This document shows positions 1 to 7,940 of a DNA stretch of 64,000 bases, piece by piece. The notes below the pieces were generated by a model. The model was not told where the DNA came from and made no database searches. It worked only from the letters and a program-made list of their open reading frames with translations. Source of the DNA: Streptomyces sp. NBC_01551 (GTDB lineage: Bacteria; Actinomycetota; Actinomycetes; Streptomycetales; Streptomycetaceae); contig NZ_JAPEPX010000001.1 of assembly GCF_026339935.1 (NCBI RefSeq), forward strand, positions 1,114,501 to 1,178,500. The letters are read 5' to 3'. The position numbers and the translations under genes were made by a program. How positions within the stretch are numbered: position 1 is the first letter of the stretch; each line of letters starts with the position of its first letter.

Positions 1-62
1 AGGGGTCGCCTCCTGGTGCCAACAAGACGTCAAGGCGTGAGCAATACGAGCAAAACCCCAGC

Positions 63-2261
63 TCAGGGCAGGGGTGCAAGCTCGACGGGGAATCCGTTGA
101 GCACCGCCGTGCCGGACAGCGGGTCGAGCCGGGTGCCGTCGAGGAGCTGGTTGACGTTGGCCCCGGGCTCAAGGGAGGCCACCGAGAGGCGGGATCCGGC
201 GCGGTCGTGTCCCCAGCCGTGCGGGAGGCTGACGACACCGCGGCGGACCGCTTCGGTGACCTCGACGGGAACCTCCAGGCTGCCGCCGTCCGCGGTGATC
301 CGGGCCCGGCCGCCGTCGGCGAGGCCGAGCCGGCCCGCGTCGGCCGGGTGGACCTGGAGGGTGCAGCGGTTGGAACCTCCGGTGAGGGCCGGGACGTTGT
401 GCAACCAGCTGTTGTTGGAGCGCAGGTGGCGGCGGCCCACGAGCACCAGGGCGGCGGGGCGTTCGGCGAGCGCCGCGCGCAGCCTGGGGAGTTCGGCCGC
501 GATCGGGTCCGGCAGCAGCTCGATCCTGCCGCTGCGGGTCTTCAGCACGCCCGGGAGCCGGGGCCCCAGCGGACCCAGGTCGATGCCGTGCGGCGCCTGC
601 TTGAGGGCGTCGAGGCTCAGGTCGTACGGCCCGAGGCGGAGCATCATGTCGAGCCGCCGCTCCGGGCCGGTGCGGCCGCTGAGCGTGCGCGCCTGCGCGT
701 GCGGGTCGCTGCCGTGCAGCGGTGAGTGGGGGTCGGCGGCGGCCCGGGCGAGGGTGTCGGCGATGACGCGCTCGTCGAGGGCCCGCGGCGGGGCTCCGTG
801 CTGCCCGGACACGGCGAGGATCAGGCGCGCGTGGATCTCGCACTCGTCCATCCGCCCCTCCTCCAGGGGGATGGCGGGCGGGGAGTAGCGAACCTGGTTG
901 CGGACGGCGAACGCGTTGAAGGCGAAGTCGAAGTGGGCGCTCTGCGCGGGCGGCGGCGGAGGCAGCACGACGTGGGCGTGGCGCGCCGTCTCGTTCAGAT
1001 ACGGGTCGATGCTGATCATGAAGTCGAGGCCGGACAGGGCGGCGTCGAGCCGCCGGCCGTCGGGGGCGGACAGTACGGGGTTCGCCGCGATGGCGATCAG
1101 GGCGCGGATCCGCCCCTCCCCCGGGGTCTCGATCTCCTCGGCGAGTGCGGCGGTGGGGAGTTCGCTCTTGGCCTCGGGGTGGCCACTGACCCGGCTGCGC
1201 CAGCGGCCGAGGGCGAACCCCTTGCCGGGACCGGCCGGCCGGGGCGCGTGGTCGGTCGCGGAGAGCGGGAAGAGGACTCCGCCGGGCCGGTCGAGGTTGC
1301 CGGTGAGGATGTTCAGTACGTCGACCAGCCAGCTGGCGAGGGTGCCGTACTCGGTGGTGCAGCTGCCGATCCGCCCGTAGACGGCGGCGGTCGGCGCGGC
1401 GGCGAGCTCGCGGGCGAGGGCGCGGATCTCACCGGCCGTGAGGTCGCAGGCGGGGGCCACGGCCTCAGGAGTGAAACTCGCGAGCGCGGCGCCGAGTTCC
1501 CCGAGGCCCTCGGTCCATTGCGCCGTTTCGCCCGGCGCGGCGAGCTTCTCTTCGAGCAGGGTGTGCGCGAGGGCGGCCAGCAGCAACGCGTCGCTGCCCG
1601 GGCGCGGCGAAAGGTGCAGGTCGGCGAGCCGGGCGGTGCGGGTGCGGCGCGGATCGACCACGACCAGGGTGCCGCCGCGGGCGCGCAGGGCCTTGAGCCG
1701 GCCGGGGAAGTCGGGGGCGGTGCACAGGGAGCCGTTCGACTCGACCGGGTTGGCACCGAGGAGCAGCAGGAAGTCGGTGCGGTCGAGGTCGGGCACCGGG
1801 ATGGCGAAGGGGTCGCCGAAGAGCAGGCCGCTGGAGACGTGCTTGGGCATCTGGTCCAGGGTGCTCGCGGTGAAGAGGTTGCGGGTGCCGAGGGCCTTGA
1901 GGAGCAGCGGCGGATAGAGGGCTCCGGCCATGGTGTGGGTGTTCGGGTTCCCCAGGACGACGCCGACGGACTGCGGGCCGTGCTCCCGGACCAGGGCGGG
2001 GACCGCGGCGGCGATGGCCTCGTAGGCCTCCTCCCAGGTGGCTTCCCTGAGTCGGCCGGCGCGCCGGACGAGGGGCGTGCGCAGCCGGTCGGGGTCCCCG
2101 TCGACGGCGCCGAAGGCGGCGCCCTTGGGGCAGATGAAGCCGCGGCTGAAAACGTCGTCGCGGTCACCGCGGGCGCCGGTGACGGCGGAGCCGTCGATGG
2201 TGAGGGTGAGGCCGCAGGTGGCTTCGCAGAGGGGACAGACGCGCAGGGCGGTGCGGGGCAT
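63..2261 (-). CDS. Molybdopterin-dependent oxidoreductase (formate dehydrogenase/nitrate reductase superfamily)
   Basis: 732-aa large-subunit-type molybdopterin oxidoreductase. The N-terminus carries the iron-sulfur pattern Cys9-x2-Cys12-x3-Cys16-x27-Cys44 (CPLCEATC ... FICPKG), which in this superfamily binds a [4Fe-4S] cluster. Further on are 'LLLLGANPVESNG' (dinucleotide-cofactor region) and a C-terminal molydopterin dinucleotide-binding domain ('LVGRRHLRSNNSWLHNVPAL', 'VSLPHGWGHDR'). No twin-arginine signal is visible, so it is probably cytoplasmic. The frame is open to a GTG/ATG at 2315, but the ATG at 2261 has AGGAGG a few bases upstream and starts just before the cluster motif, so I use it. 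No electron-transfer subunit gene is adjacent. A TetR-type operator lies 52-71 bases upstream and a TetR gene lies immediately upstream on the same strand. The substrate cannot be told from sequence. Confidence 0.9.
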   Translation of the reverse strand: MPRTALRVCPLCEATCGLTLTIDGSAVTGARGDRDDVFSRGFICPKGAAFGAVDGDPDRLRTPLVRRAGRLREATWEEAYEAIAAAVPALVREHGPQSVGVVLGNPNTHTMAGALYPPLLLKALGTRNLFTASTLDQMPKHVSSGLLFGDPFAIPVPDLDRTDFLLLLGANPVESNGSLCTAPDFPGRLKALRARGGTLVVVDPRRTRTARLADLHLSPRPGSDALLLAALAHTLLEEKLAAPGETAQWTEGLGELGAALASFTPEAVAPACDLTAGEIRALARELAAAPTAAVYGRIGSCTTEYGTLASWLVDVLNILTGNLDRPGGVLFPLSATDHAPRPAGPGKGFALGRWRSRVSGHPEAKSELPTAALAEEIETPGEGRIRALIAIAANPVLSAPDGRRLDAALSGLDFMISIDPYLNETARHAHVVLPPPPPAQSAHFDFAFNAFAVRNQVRYSPPAIPLEEGRMDECEIHARLILAVSGQHGAPPRALDERVIADTLARAAADPHSPLHGSDPHAQARTLSGRTGPERRLDMMLRLGPYDLSLDALKQAPHGIDLGPLGPRLPGVLKTRSGRIELLPDPIAAELPRLRAALAERPAALVLVGRRHLRSNNSWLHNVPALTGGSNRCTLQVHPADAGRLGLADGGRARITADGGSLEVPVEVTEAVRRGVVSLPHGWGHDRAGSRLSVASLEPGANVNQLLDGTRLDPLSGTAVLNGFPVELAPLP

Positions 2262-2312
2262 GGGCCCTCCTGGGGGCGGCAGGCTGCGACACGGGCACTG
2301 GGGGACCCCGAG

Positions 2313-2332
2313 CATACCGACCGGTAGGCATG
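2313..2332. promoter_or_regulatory. TetR-type operator upstream of the molybdopterin oxidoreductase
   Basis: CATACCGACCGGTAGGCATG is an imperfect 20-bp palindrome in which 8 of 10 base pairs are symmetric. It closely resembles the ACCGACCGGTCGGT-type sites bound by many actinobacterial TetR proteins. It lies 52 bases 5' of the oxidoreductase ATG. The TetR gene at 2518-3141 is the obvious candidate binder; this is inference. Confidence 0.6.
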
Positions 2333-2517
2333 GCGGGGAGGGCCCTGCGGCACGGATCGACGGGAAGGCCCGGGTGGCGGGGAGCCGGGGAGCCCGGGGG
2401 CCCGGGGAGCCCGGGGGCCCGGAGGAGCGGGGGCCTGGGCCCGGAGGAGCGGAGGATTCGGCGGAGGCGCCGCTCAGTCGCCGGTCAGGCGCCCGCCAGT
2501 CCCCCGTCAGGTGCCGC

Positions 2518-3141
2518 TCAGTCCAGGACGCGCGCCAGGTAGGCGTGCATCATCGCGCGCGTCTCGGCGACGATGTCGGGGTCCCCGGCCGGATCGACCC
2601 GGAAGGCCAGTTTGGTCAGCGCGTCGGTGGCCTCGACCGCAACGAGGACGGCCCGCCCCAGCGCGGCGTCCGGTTCGAGGCCGAGGTGTGCGCCGAGCAG
2701 CTCGGTGAGGCGCGAGGCGACGAGGTGGTTGGGGTCGGAGCCGGGCCCCTCGGCGGGCGGCGCGGGCACCCCGAAGTCCACCAGGGCGAAGCCGGGCACG
2801 CTGCGCTTCATGGCCAGGTACTCGTCCAGTACGGCGTCCACGACGGGCCGCCATTCCCCGGCCGGGAGGCCGGCGAGCCGGCTCTCGATGCCGTCGGCGT
2901 AGCGGTCGAGGTTGCGGTGCGCGAGGGCGAGGGCCAAGGCCCGCTTGTTCCCGAAGAAGCGGTAGACCGAGCCGATGGGCACGCCGGCGCGCAGCGCGAC
3001 GGCCCGGGTGCTCAGGTTCTCGTACCCGGTCTCGTCCAGGAGCTCGGCGCAGGCGTCGAGGATCCGGGCGAGCCGGTCGGCGCTGCGCTGCTGGATCGGG
3101 GTCCGGCGCAGGGGGTGGGCTGGGGGCACGGGGTCCATCAT
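2518..3141 (-). CDS. TetR/AcrR family transcriptional regulator
   Basis: 207-aa TetR-type repressor. The N-terminal helix-turn-helix reads RILDACAELLDETGYENLSTRAVALRAGVPIGSVYRFFGNK (given here in two pieces as RILDACAELLDETGYENLS and TRAVALRAGVPIGSVYRFF), followed by a helical ligand domain. I choose the ATG at 3141 (MMDPV), which is preceded by GGGAG; the frame is open to 3177, but that would overlap the end of the upstream gene. It lies 32 bases after the stop of the membrane protein gene and about 256 bases before the oxidoreductase, all on one strand, so it may be the last gene of the upstream operon and control the oxidoreductase through the palindrome at 2313. The ligand is unknown. Confidence 0.85.
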   Translation of the reverse strand: MMDPVPPAHPLRRTPIQQRSADRLARILDACAELLDETGYENLSTRAVALRAGVPIGSVYRFFGNKRALALALAHRNLDRYADGIESRLAGLPAGEWRPVVDAVLDEYLAMKRSVPGFALVDFGVPAPPAEGPGSDPNHLVASRLTELLGAHLGLEPDAALGRAVLVAVEATDALTKLAFRVDPAGDPDIVAETRAMMHAYLARVLD

Positions 3142-3173
3142 GCCGCTCCCGGCTTCTCGGATCGGCGGCGGTC

Positions 3174-4541
3174 TCAATTCAGCAGGAGACCGATCCCTCC
3201 GATGGTGTACGTGATCATCAGCGCGAGCAGCGGGAGCTGGCCCGCCACGGCCTTGGCGGGCGGGAAGAGGCGTACGGAGCGGTCGTGGGCGGCGATCACT
3301 CCGAGTACGTGACCCGTGACGACGGCGGCGACCTGGAGGGTGGCGAGACCCCCGGGGTCCAGTGGCGGCAAGGGTTCTGAGGCGTTGTCAGTGCCGAGTG
3401 CCATGCTTACTGTGCGTGGTCCTTCGGTGACGAGGAGGGAGAAGTAGTGGGCGGTGAGATAGCCGAGCGCGATCGGCACGAGTGAGTGCGCGAAGGCGGT
3501 CAGCGGGCCGGGGTGCGGGCCGCAGGCGAGGCGGGTGGCCGCCGCGCACAGGCAGTACAGGGCGGCGACGAGGGCGATGGCGCCGAGGAGTCCGAGCGTA
3601 GCCGTGGGGGTGCGGCCGAGGGGGGAGGTCTGTATCGAGTTGATCCAGGAGGGGTTGTCGGAGAAGCCGTCATAGGCGGTGGATCCGAGCAGGACGCAGA
3701 CGGTGGCGACGAGTCCGGGCCGCTCGGGCGTCGCGTCGAGTCCGTGGAAGGGGTTACGGAGAACCAGGCGGCCGTCGTCGCGACGGCCGAGGGGGGAGAG
3801 ACGGGCCAGCAGGGCGGAGTAGGCCTCGAAGGCGTCTCCGTCGGCGAACCAGCGCTCGCCGAAGCGGGCGGCGAGCAGGAGCTGGGCGGCGGCGTAGACG
3901 CCGAGGGCGATCAGAAGGGTGGTGGTGGACGCGGGATCAGGAGAGACGAGCTCGAGCCAGGTGAAGCCGAACAGCCCGACCGCGGCGGGCCATTGGCCGA
4001 GCCGGGCGGGCAGGGGGCGGGCTGCGGGACGGGCTGCGGGGCACCCGACTCGGGCGAGCAGGCGGTGCAGGGTGCGGAGCGGGTTGAGGAGGCGCCAGAC
4101 GGGGCCGAGGAGGAGGGAGGCGGGCACGAGGCCGACCCAGAGCAGGACGTAGACGGCGCCGGGAGCGGGGTTCCGGGCGGGGTCGTCGGGACCGAGGAGG
4201 AGGGAGAGCAGGACGGCGAGCGCGGCCGCGAGGCCGAGCCCGCGCAGGGCGGTGCGGGTGGCAGGCGCGTCTGCCACCCGCTGGAGCCCGGCGGGCAGGG
4301 CGAGGCCGGAGCGGTCGCCGCGGAACCGGGAGGTGGACCAGAGCAGGCCGAGGGCGAGGAAGGAGACGAACAGAGCGGCGAAGGCACCTGCGAAGGCATA
4401 GAAGGGAGAGATGGGCAGATCGTGCTGGGACCCGATCCCGTGCGCGAGGGCGTTGAGCGGATCGGCCGGGTGAAGGACCACGCCCTGGCCGAGGCCGACG
4501 GCGCCCGCGCCGGGGGCGGGACCCGGCCCGGCCGGGGTCAT
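3174..4541 (-). CDS. Polytopic membrane protein, third gene of the beta-helix operon
   Basis: 455-aa integral membrane protein with roughly nine to ten hydrophobic segments (for example FYAFAGAFAALFVSFLALGL, VLLWVGLVPASLLLGPVW, LLALMITYTIGGIGLLL). No catalytic motif is recognisable. Its ATG overlaps the stop of the upstream lipoprotein gene as ATGA (4538-4541), so the two are translationally coupled. Charged and aromatic residues recur in predicted periplasmic or membrane positions (HYFSLLVTEG, HDRSVRLFPP). Conserved proximity to a cupredoxin-like lipoprotein suggests it works with that protein at the membrane, perhaps in metal or electron transfer, but I do not recognise the family with certainty. 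Confidence 0.8.
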   Translation of the reverse strand: MTPAGPGPAPGAGAVGLGQGVVLHPADPLNALAHGIGSQHDLPISPFYAFAGAFAALFVSFLALGLLWSTSRFRGDRSGLALPAGLQRVADAPATRTALRGLGLAAALAVLLSLLLGPDDPARNPAPGAVYVLLWVGLVPASLLLGPVWRLLNPLRTLHRLLARVGCPAARPAARPLPARLGQWPAAVGLFGFTWLELVSPDPASTTTLLIALGVYAAAQLLLAARFGERWFADGDAFEAYSALLARLSPLGRRDDGRLVLRNPFHGLDATPERPGLVATVCVLLGSTAYDGFSDNPSWINSIQTSPLGRTPTATLGLLGAIALVAALYCLCAAATRLACGPHPGPLTAFAHSLVPIALGYLTAHYFSLLVTEGPRTVSMALGTDNASEPLPPLDPGGLATLQVAAVVTGHVLGVIAAHDRSVRLFPPAKAVAGQLPLLALMITYTIGGIGLLLN

Positions 4542-5485
4542 CGGACGAGGAGCTGGGTCAGGACGAGGCGGGACTCGTGGGTCTCCACCTCGAAGAGGCC
4601 GGTGCGGTCGGCCGTCAGGGTCAGGGTGGCCTCCTGCCCTGCCGGCAGGGCGAGTTCCTTGTCGTAGCCGTGGACGTGCAGGGTGTCCGGGCGGTCGCTG
4701 GTGACGCGGAGCGCTACGCGTTCACCACGCCGCAGCTCGGTGCGGCCCGGGGCGGGGGTGACCTTGCCTTCCCGGATCGTGACCGTGACCGTGCGGTCGG
4801 CCTGCGGGGACGCGGCGGGCGGGGACGACGCCGGGACGGGTGCGTGGGGGTGGCCGCCCGCGCCCTGGCCCGGGGCGCCCCCGGTGAGTGGGATGGCGGC
4901 CTCGACCGGCTTGCCGGCGACCGCCCAGGCGGTGTGGTCGTCCGCGTAGAGGCGGACGGTCAGGGTGTGCGCGCCCTCGGGCACCTGCGCGGCCGGCAGG
5001 TGGAACCAGGGGCCGTACAGCCGGGCCAGCTTGCGGCCGTCGAGCTCCAGGTGGGCGTGGCCCGCGCCCGGGAGGGCGGCGCCGCCGGTGCTGTCGGGGG
5101 TGAAGCGGAAGTTCCGCACCGTCAGTTGCAGGTTCCAGCCGTCCTCGCTGTCGGGGCGGGCGGCGACCCGCACCTCCGGCGCGCCCTCGGCCGGAACCTC
5201 GCGCAGCCGGTGGCCCGTCCCGTCCTGGACCTCAAGCAGGGTGCCCACACTGCCGGAGGCCTGCTCGTGGCTGGTGCCGGGTTTGTGGTGGGTGGTCGCC
5301 CTGCCCCCACAGCCCACGGCCGCACCGCCCACGAGCAGCAGCAGGACGGCGAGCAGCGCCGCACCACGAAAACCCCGCCGGGCCGAACGTTGCGCGCGGG
5401 GCGCGGTACCGCAGGCATCGCACCAGGTACGGCCGACCGGGGCGGCCGGGGCGGAAGGCTGGTTCCGGGTCGGGTCGGGGGTCAT
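4538..5485 (-). CDS. Membrane-anchored or lipoprotein with C-terminal cupredoxin-like domain
   Basis: 315 aa. An N-terminal stretch with a CxxC motif (WCDACG, about residue 22) is followed by a hydrophobic segment (GAALLAVLLLLVGGAAVGC) ending in a lipobox-like AVGC, so it is probably a lipoprotein, although Ala at -3 is not the best consensus. A beta-rich middle domain ('LELDGRKLARLYGPWFHLP') is followed by a Pro/Ala linker and a C-terminal domain ending HVHGYDKEL ... GLFEVETHESRLVLTQLLV, which looks like a degenerate cupredoxin fold with conserved His residues. The start is the ATG at 5485, which overlaps the stop of the preceding gene as ATGA. The long continuous frame further upstream to 7642 is antisense or out-of-frame reading of the beta-helix gene and is not part of this protein. 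Confidence 0.8.
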   Translation of the reverse strand: MTPDPTRNQPSAPAAPVGRTWCDACGTAPRAQRSARRGFRGAALLAVLLLLVGGAAVGCGGRATTHHKPGTSHEQASGSVGTLLEVQDGTGHRLREVPAEGAPEVRVAARPDSEDGWNLQLTVRNFRFTPDSTGGAALPGAGHAHLELDGRKLARLYGPWFHLPAAQVPEGAHTLTVRLYADDHTAWAVAGKPVEAAIPLTGGAPGQGAGGHPHAPVPASSPPAASPQADRTVTVTIREGKVTPAPGRTELRRGERVALRVTSDRPDTLHVHGYDKELALPAGQEATLTLTADRTGLFEVETHESRLVLTQLLVR

Positions 5486-7623
5486 CGGGGGGCTCCGGGG
5501 GTGGCCGGGGGGTCGGGGGTAGCGGAGGCGGACAGGGCTGGGGTGGGGCCGGGTGGGGCGGGGGTGCGGTCGCCGTCGGGGTCGCCACCCGGGGCGGCGG
5601 GGCGGGGCGGGGTGCCGGGGCGGGCCGAGGCGATGACGGCCCAGAGGACCCAGGGCACCGCCACCAGACCGCGGATCCAGGCCGGGCCGAGGGGGATCCA
5701 CGGGATCATCAGGACGGCCTTGTCGAAGGCGTCCAGCAGGGTCAGCCCGCCCAGCAGCAGGGTCAGGCGGGCCGGCCACGGGCGGTCGGGGCGCAGGGCC
5801 AGGCCGACGCCCGTCCACCACAGGCCCGTCAGCAGCAGCGCGAGCGCCGGGACGGGGGTGGGGGTCAGCGGCATCGTGGAGCCCGCCACGTCCAGGATCA
5901 GCCCGGCCAGGCCCAGCAGGGTCGCGGCCGTGCCCAGCCGGGAGCCGCGCAGCCGGCGCCACCACAGCACCCCGCCGACCAGCAGCAGCACCGCCGCCAC
6001 GGCCGCCGCGAGCTGGGTCTCCACCCGCTCCGCACCGCGCGCGCCGTACCAGTCGCAGCCCGCCGGGAGCTTGCGCGCCTGCACGTTGTAGTCGGCGCAG
6101 ACCAGCAGCTGGGCGAGTTTCACCGGTTCGCCCACCAGGCGGGAGGACGCGCCGGACACCGCGCCCCGGCGGTCGCCGCACTGCGGGACCGTGCCGGGGG
6201 TGGAGCCGTCGGGTCCGTCCTGCCAGCAGTTCGCGCGGCCCTGCCCGTCCCACCACACGTCCATGCCGTTGGGCCGGGACGCGCCGGACTTGTCCTTGCC
6301 CAGCACGTTCCCGGCGTAGCGGTTGTGGTGGGAGGTGTCGGTCTGCTTGCCCCAGTCCTCCTCGCCGCGGATGAAGGCGGGGACGGCGCTGAGGAAGAAC
6401 CCGGCGCGCCGGTGTCCGTACACCCAGTTGTTCTCGTACAGGTTCCAGTTGCCGCCCGCGGTGATGATGCCGGTGCCCGGCGGCATGGAGATCTGCGGGC
6501 AGACCACGCCCTGCTCGTAGCCGCGCTCGACGGGCGGTTTGGCGCAGGTGCCGTCGGCGACGAAACGGTAGTAGTCCTGGTTGTTGTCGTGGATCAGGTT
6601 CCGTTCGAACTTGGCGTGGTTCTGCGGGAGTCCGGGATGTCCGGGGAAGGCGCTGTCCATCGAGGCGCCGCCCATGTTCTGGTCGAACTCGTTGTCGTGC
6701 ACCCACACCGAATCCCCCGCGGTGCCGGAGTAGCCGACCATGTTGTGGTGGCTGCGGCAGCCGGTGATCTCGATGGCGTAGCGGGGGACGTCGTATCCGC
6801 GGCCGTCGTTGATGTCGGAGGCGCTGCCGGGGTAGATGCCGGAGTCGCCGTTGCCGTAGGACTCGCAGTTCTTGTACAGGCCGTGGTCGCTGGCGAAGGT
6901 GAGGAAGCCGTACTCGTCGTTCCAGCGGGTCAGCACGTCGTCGATGACGAAGCCGTCGCCCGCGAGGACGTACAGCGAGTTGAAGGTGGTGCGCTGCGCG
7001 GTGAAGTTGCGGAAGTAGATGCCGTTGGACTTGTCGGCGCGGATCGCGTTCAGCTTCTGGTACTTGGCGTCGATGACCACGTCCAGCCGGGAGGCGCCGG
7101 TGCCCTCGATCTGGAGGTCCGTCTTGCCGAGGATCGCGACCAGGTTCTGGTTGTGGCGGCAGGCGACCTGCTGCTCGTAGCTGAGGATCTGGTAGCCGAG
7201 TGAGGAGTTGGGCGCCTTCAGGGCGGCGCATTCCCCCGTGGGCTTGGGAAGCGAGGGCTCCTCCTCGTACAGGCCGGGGAGGATCGCGATGTTCATCCCC
7301 GGCCGGTCCACGGCGTCGACGGCCTCTTGCAGGTGCCGGTAGCCGTTCTTCTCGCAGCGTTCGAAGAGGGCGAGGTTGCGCTGCCTCAGCTCCTCCGGGA
7401 AGCCGGCGATCCGGCGCTCGAAGGCGGGCCGGTCGGTCTTGCAGACGACCAGGTCGGGCTCGGCGCCGCGGTAGCGCGGTACGGATCCCGAGCCGTCCGG
7501 GAGGGCGACGGGCCGCTCCTCGTGCGCGCGGGCGGCGGGCGCGGCGAGGAGCAGGGACAGGAGGGCGAGGAGGGCGGCGAGGAGCACCGCCGGCACGGCA
7601 GGGAACCTGCGGGTCCACGACAT
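5482..7623 (-). CDS. Secreted right-handed parallel beta-helix protein with C-terminal membrane domain
   Basis: 713 aa. A signal peptide (hydrophobic VPAVLLAALLALLSLLLA, cleavage expected after ARA) would leave a mature N-terminal His (HEERP). Residues ~60-480 show repeated Asn/Asp-rich strands (IYFRNFTAQRTTFNSLYVLA, DGFVIDDVLTRWNDEYGFLT, NWNLYENNWVYGH) typical of pectate-lyase-like or CASH beta-helices. Four to five transmembrane segments follow at the C-terminus. The ATG at 7623 is the first codon giving a proper signal peptide; only a weak ribosome site is visible. It heads an operon whose next two genes overlap by ATGA. NosD, a copper-handling beta-helix protein, is the nearest conceptual analogue, but this is inference and not homology I can demonstrate. 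Confidence 0.85.
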   Translation of the reverse strand: MSWTRRFPAVPAVLLAALLALLSLLLAAPAARAHEERPVALPDGSGSVPRYRGAEPDLVVCKTDRPAFERRIAGFPEELRQRNLALFERCEKNGYRHLQEAVDAVDRPGMNIAILPGLYEEEPSLPKPTGECAALKAPNSSLGYQILSYEQQVACRHNQNLVAILGKTDLQIEGTGASRLDVVIDAKYQKLNAIRADKSNGIYFRNFTAQRTTFNSLYVLAGDGFVIDDVLTRWNDEYGFLTFASDHGLYKNCESYGNGDSGIYPGSASDINDGRGYDVPRYAIEITGCRSHHNMVGYSGTAGDSVWVHDNEFDQNMGGASMDSAFPGHPGLPQNHAKFERNLIHDNNQDYYRFVADGTCAKPPVERGYEQGVVCPQISMPPGTGIITAGGNWNLYENNWVYGHRRAGFFLSAVPAFIRGEEDWGKQTDTSHHNRYAGNVLGKDKSGASRPNGMDVWWDGQGRANCWQDGPDGSTPGTVPQCGDRRGAVSGASSRLVGEPVKLAQLLVCADYNVQARKLPAGCDWYGARGAERVETQLAAAVAAVLLLVGGVLWWRRLRGSRLGTAATLLGLAGLILDVAGSTMPLTPTPVPALALLLTGLWWTGVGLALRPDRPWPARLTLLLGGLTLLDAFDKAVLMIPWIPLGPAWIRGLVAVPWVLWAVIASARPGTPPRPAAPGGDPDGDRTPAPPGPTPALSASATPDPPATPGAPR

Positions 7624-7940
7624 GCGCGTGAGAGTAGAGCAATGTTCATCTTTTGGGATCCCCCGCGACGTCACGAAATGAGCCGCCAGGCAGGGCCCGG
7701 CCGAATCGCCAGGCAGGGAGCGTCCAGGCCGACCGGTGAAGTCCGGCCGGGGCCGCCAGGCCAGGAGCGTCCGGGCCGACCGGTGGGGTCCGGCCGGGCT
7801 GCCGAGCGAGGAGCGACCGGGCCGCCAGGCGGGGAGCGGCCGAGGCGCCCGATCGAGCGCGGCCAGAAGGTCCCGTTGACGTGCGGGCCGAGGAATCCTA
7901 CTGTCACCCATAGGATTCCTTCGACAGAGCGGGAGCAGCC
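7624..7940. other. Divergent intergenic region with degenerate 47-bp tandem repeats
   Basis: This 317-base gap between the beta-helix operon (minus strand) and hmgA (plus strand) holds no gene. From about 7708 to 7823 there are two and a half degenerate copies of a roughly 47-bp unit (gccaggc-agg-agcg-ccgggccgaccggtg, starting near 7708, 7755 and 7801). The hmgA promoter and inverted repeat follow at 7876-7920. Confidence 0.6.
7876..7920 (+). promoter_or_regulatory. hmgA promoter with perfect 10-bp inverted repeat operator
   Basis: A TTGACG -35 element (7876-7881) and a TACTGT -10 element (7899-7904) are spaced by 17 bases. AGGAATCCTA (7891-7900) and TAGGATTCCT (7911-7920) form a perfect 10+10-bp inverted repeat with a 10-bp spacer that covers the -10 region. 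A bound dimer there would block initiation. The binding protein is unknown; the GntR gene downstream of hmgA is one candidate. Confidence 0.7.

Noticed and set aside
2380..2470. Tandem GGGGAGCCCGGGGGCC repeats as a mobile element end
   Set aside because: Simple GC-rich low-complexity sequence without terminal inverted repeats or a transposase.
4538..7642. A single 1034-codon minus-strand frame
   Set aside because: Only the last 315 codons are a gene. The first part is an out-of-frame reading of the beta-helix gene and is Arg/Pro-rich.
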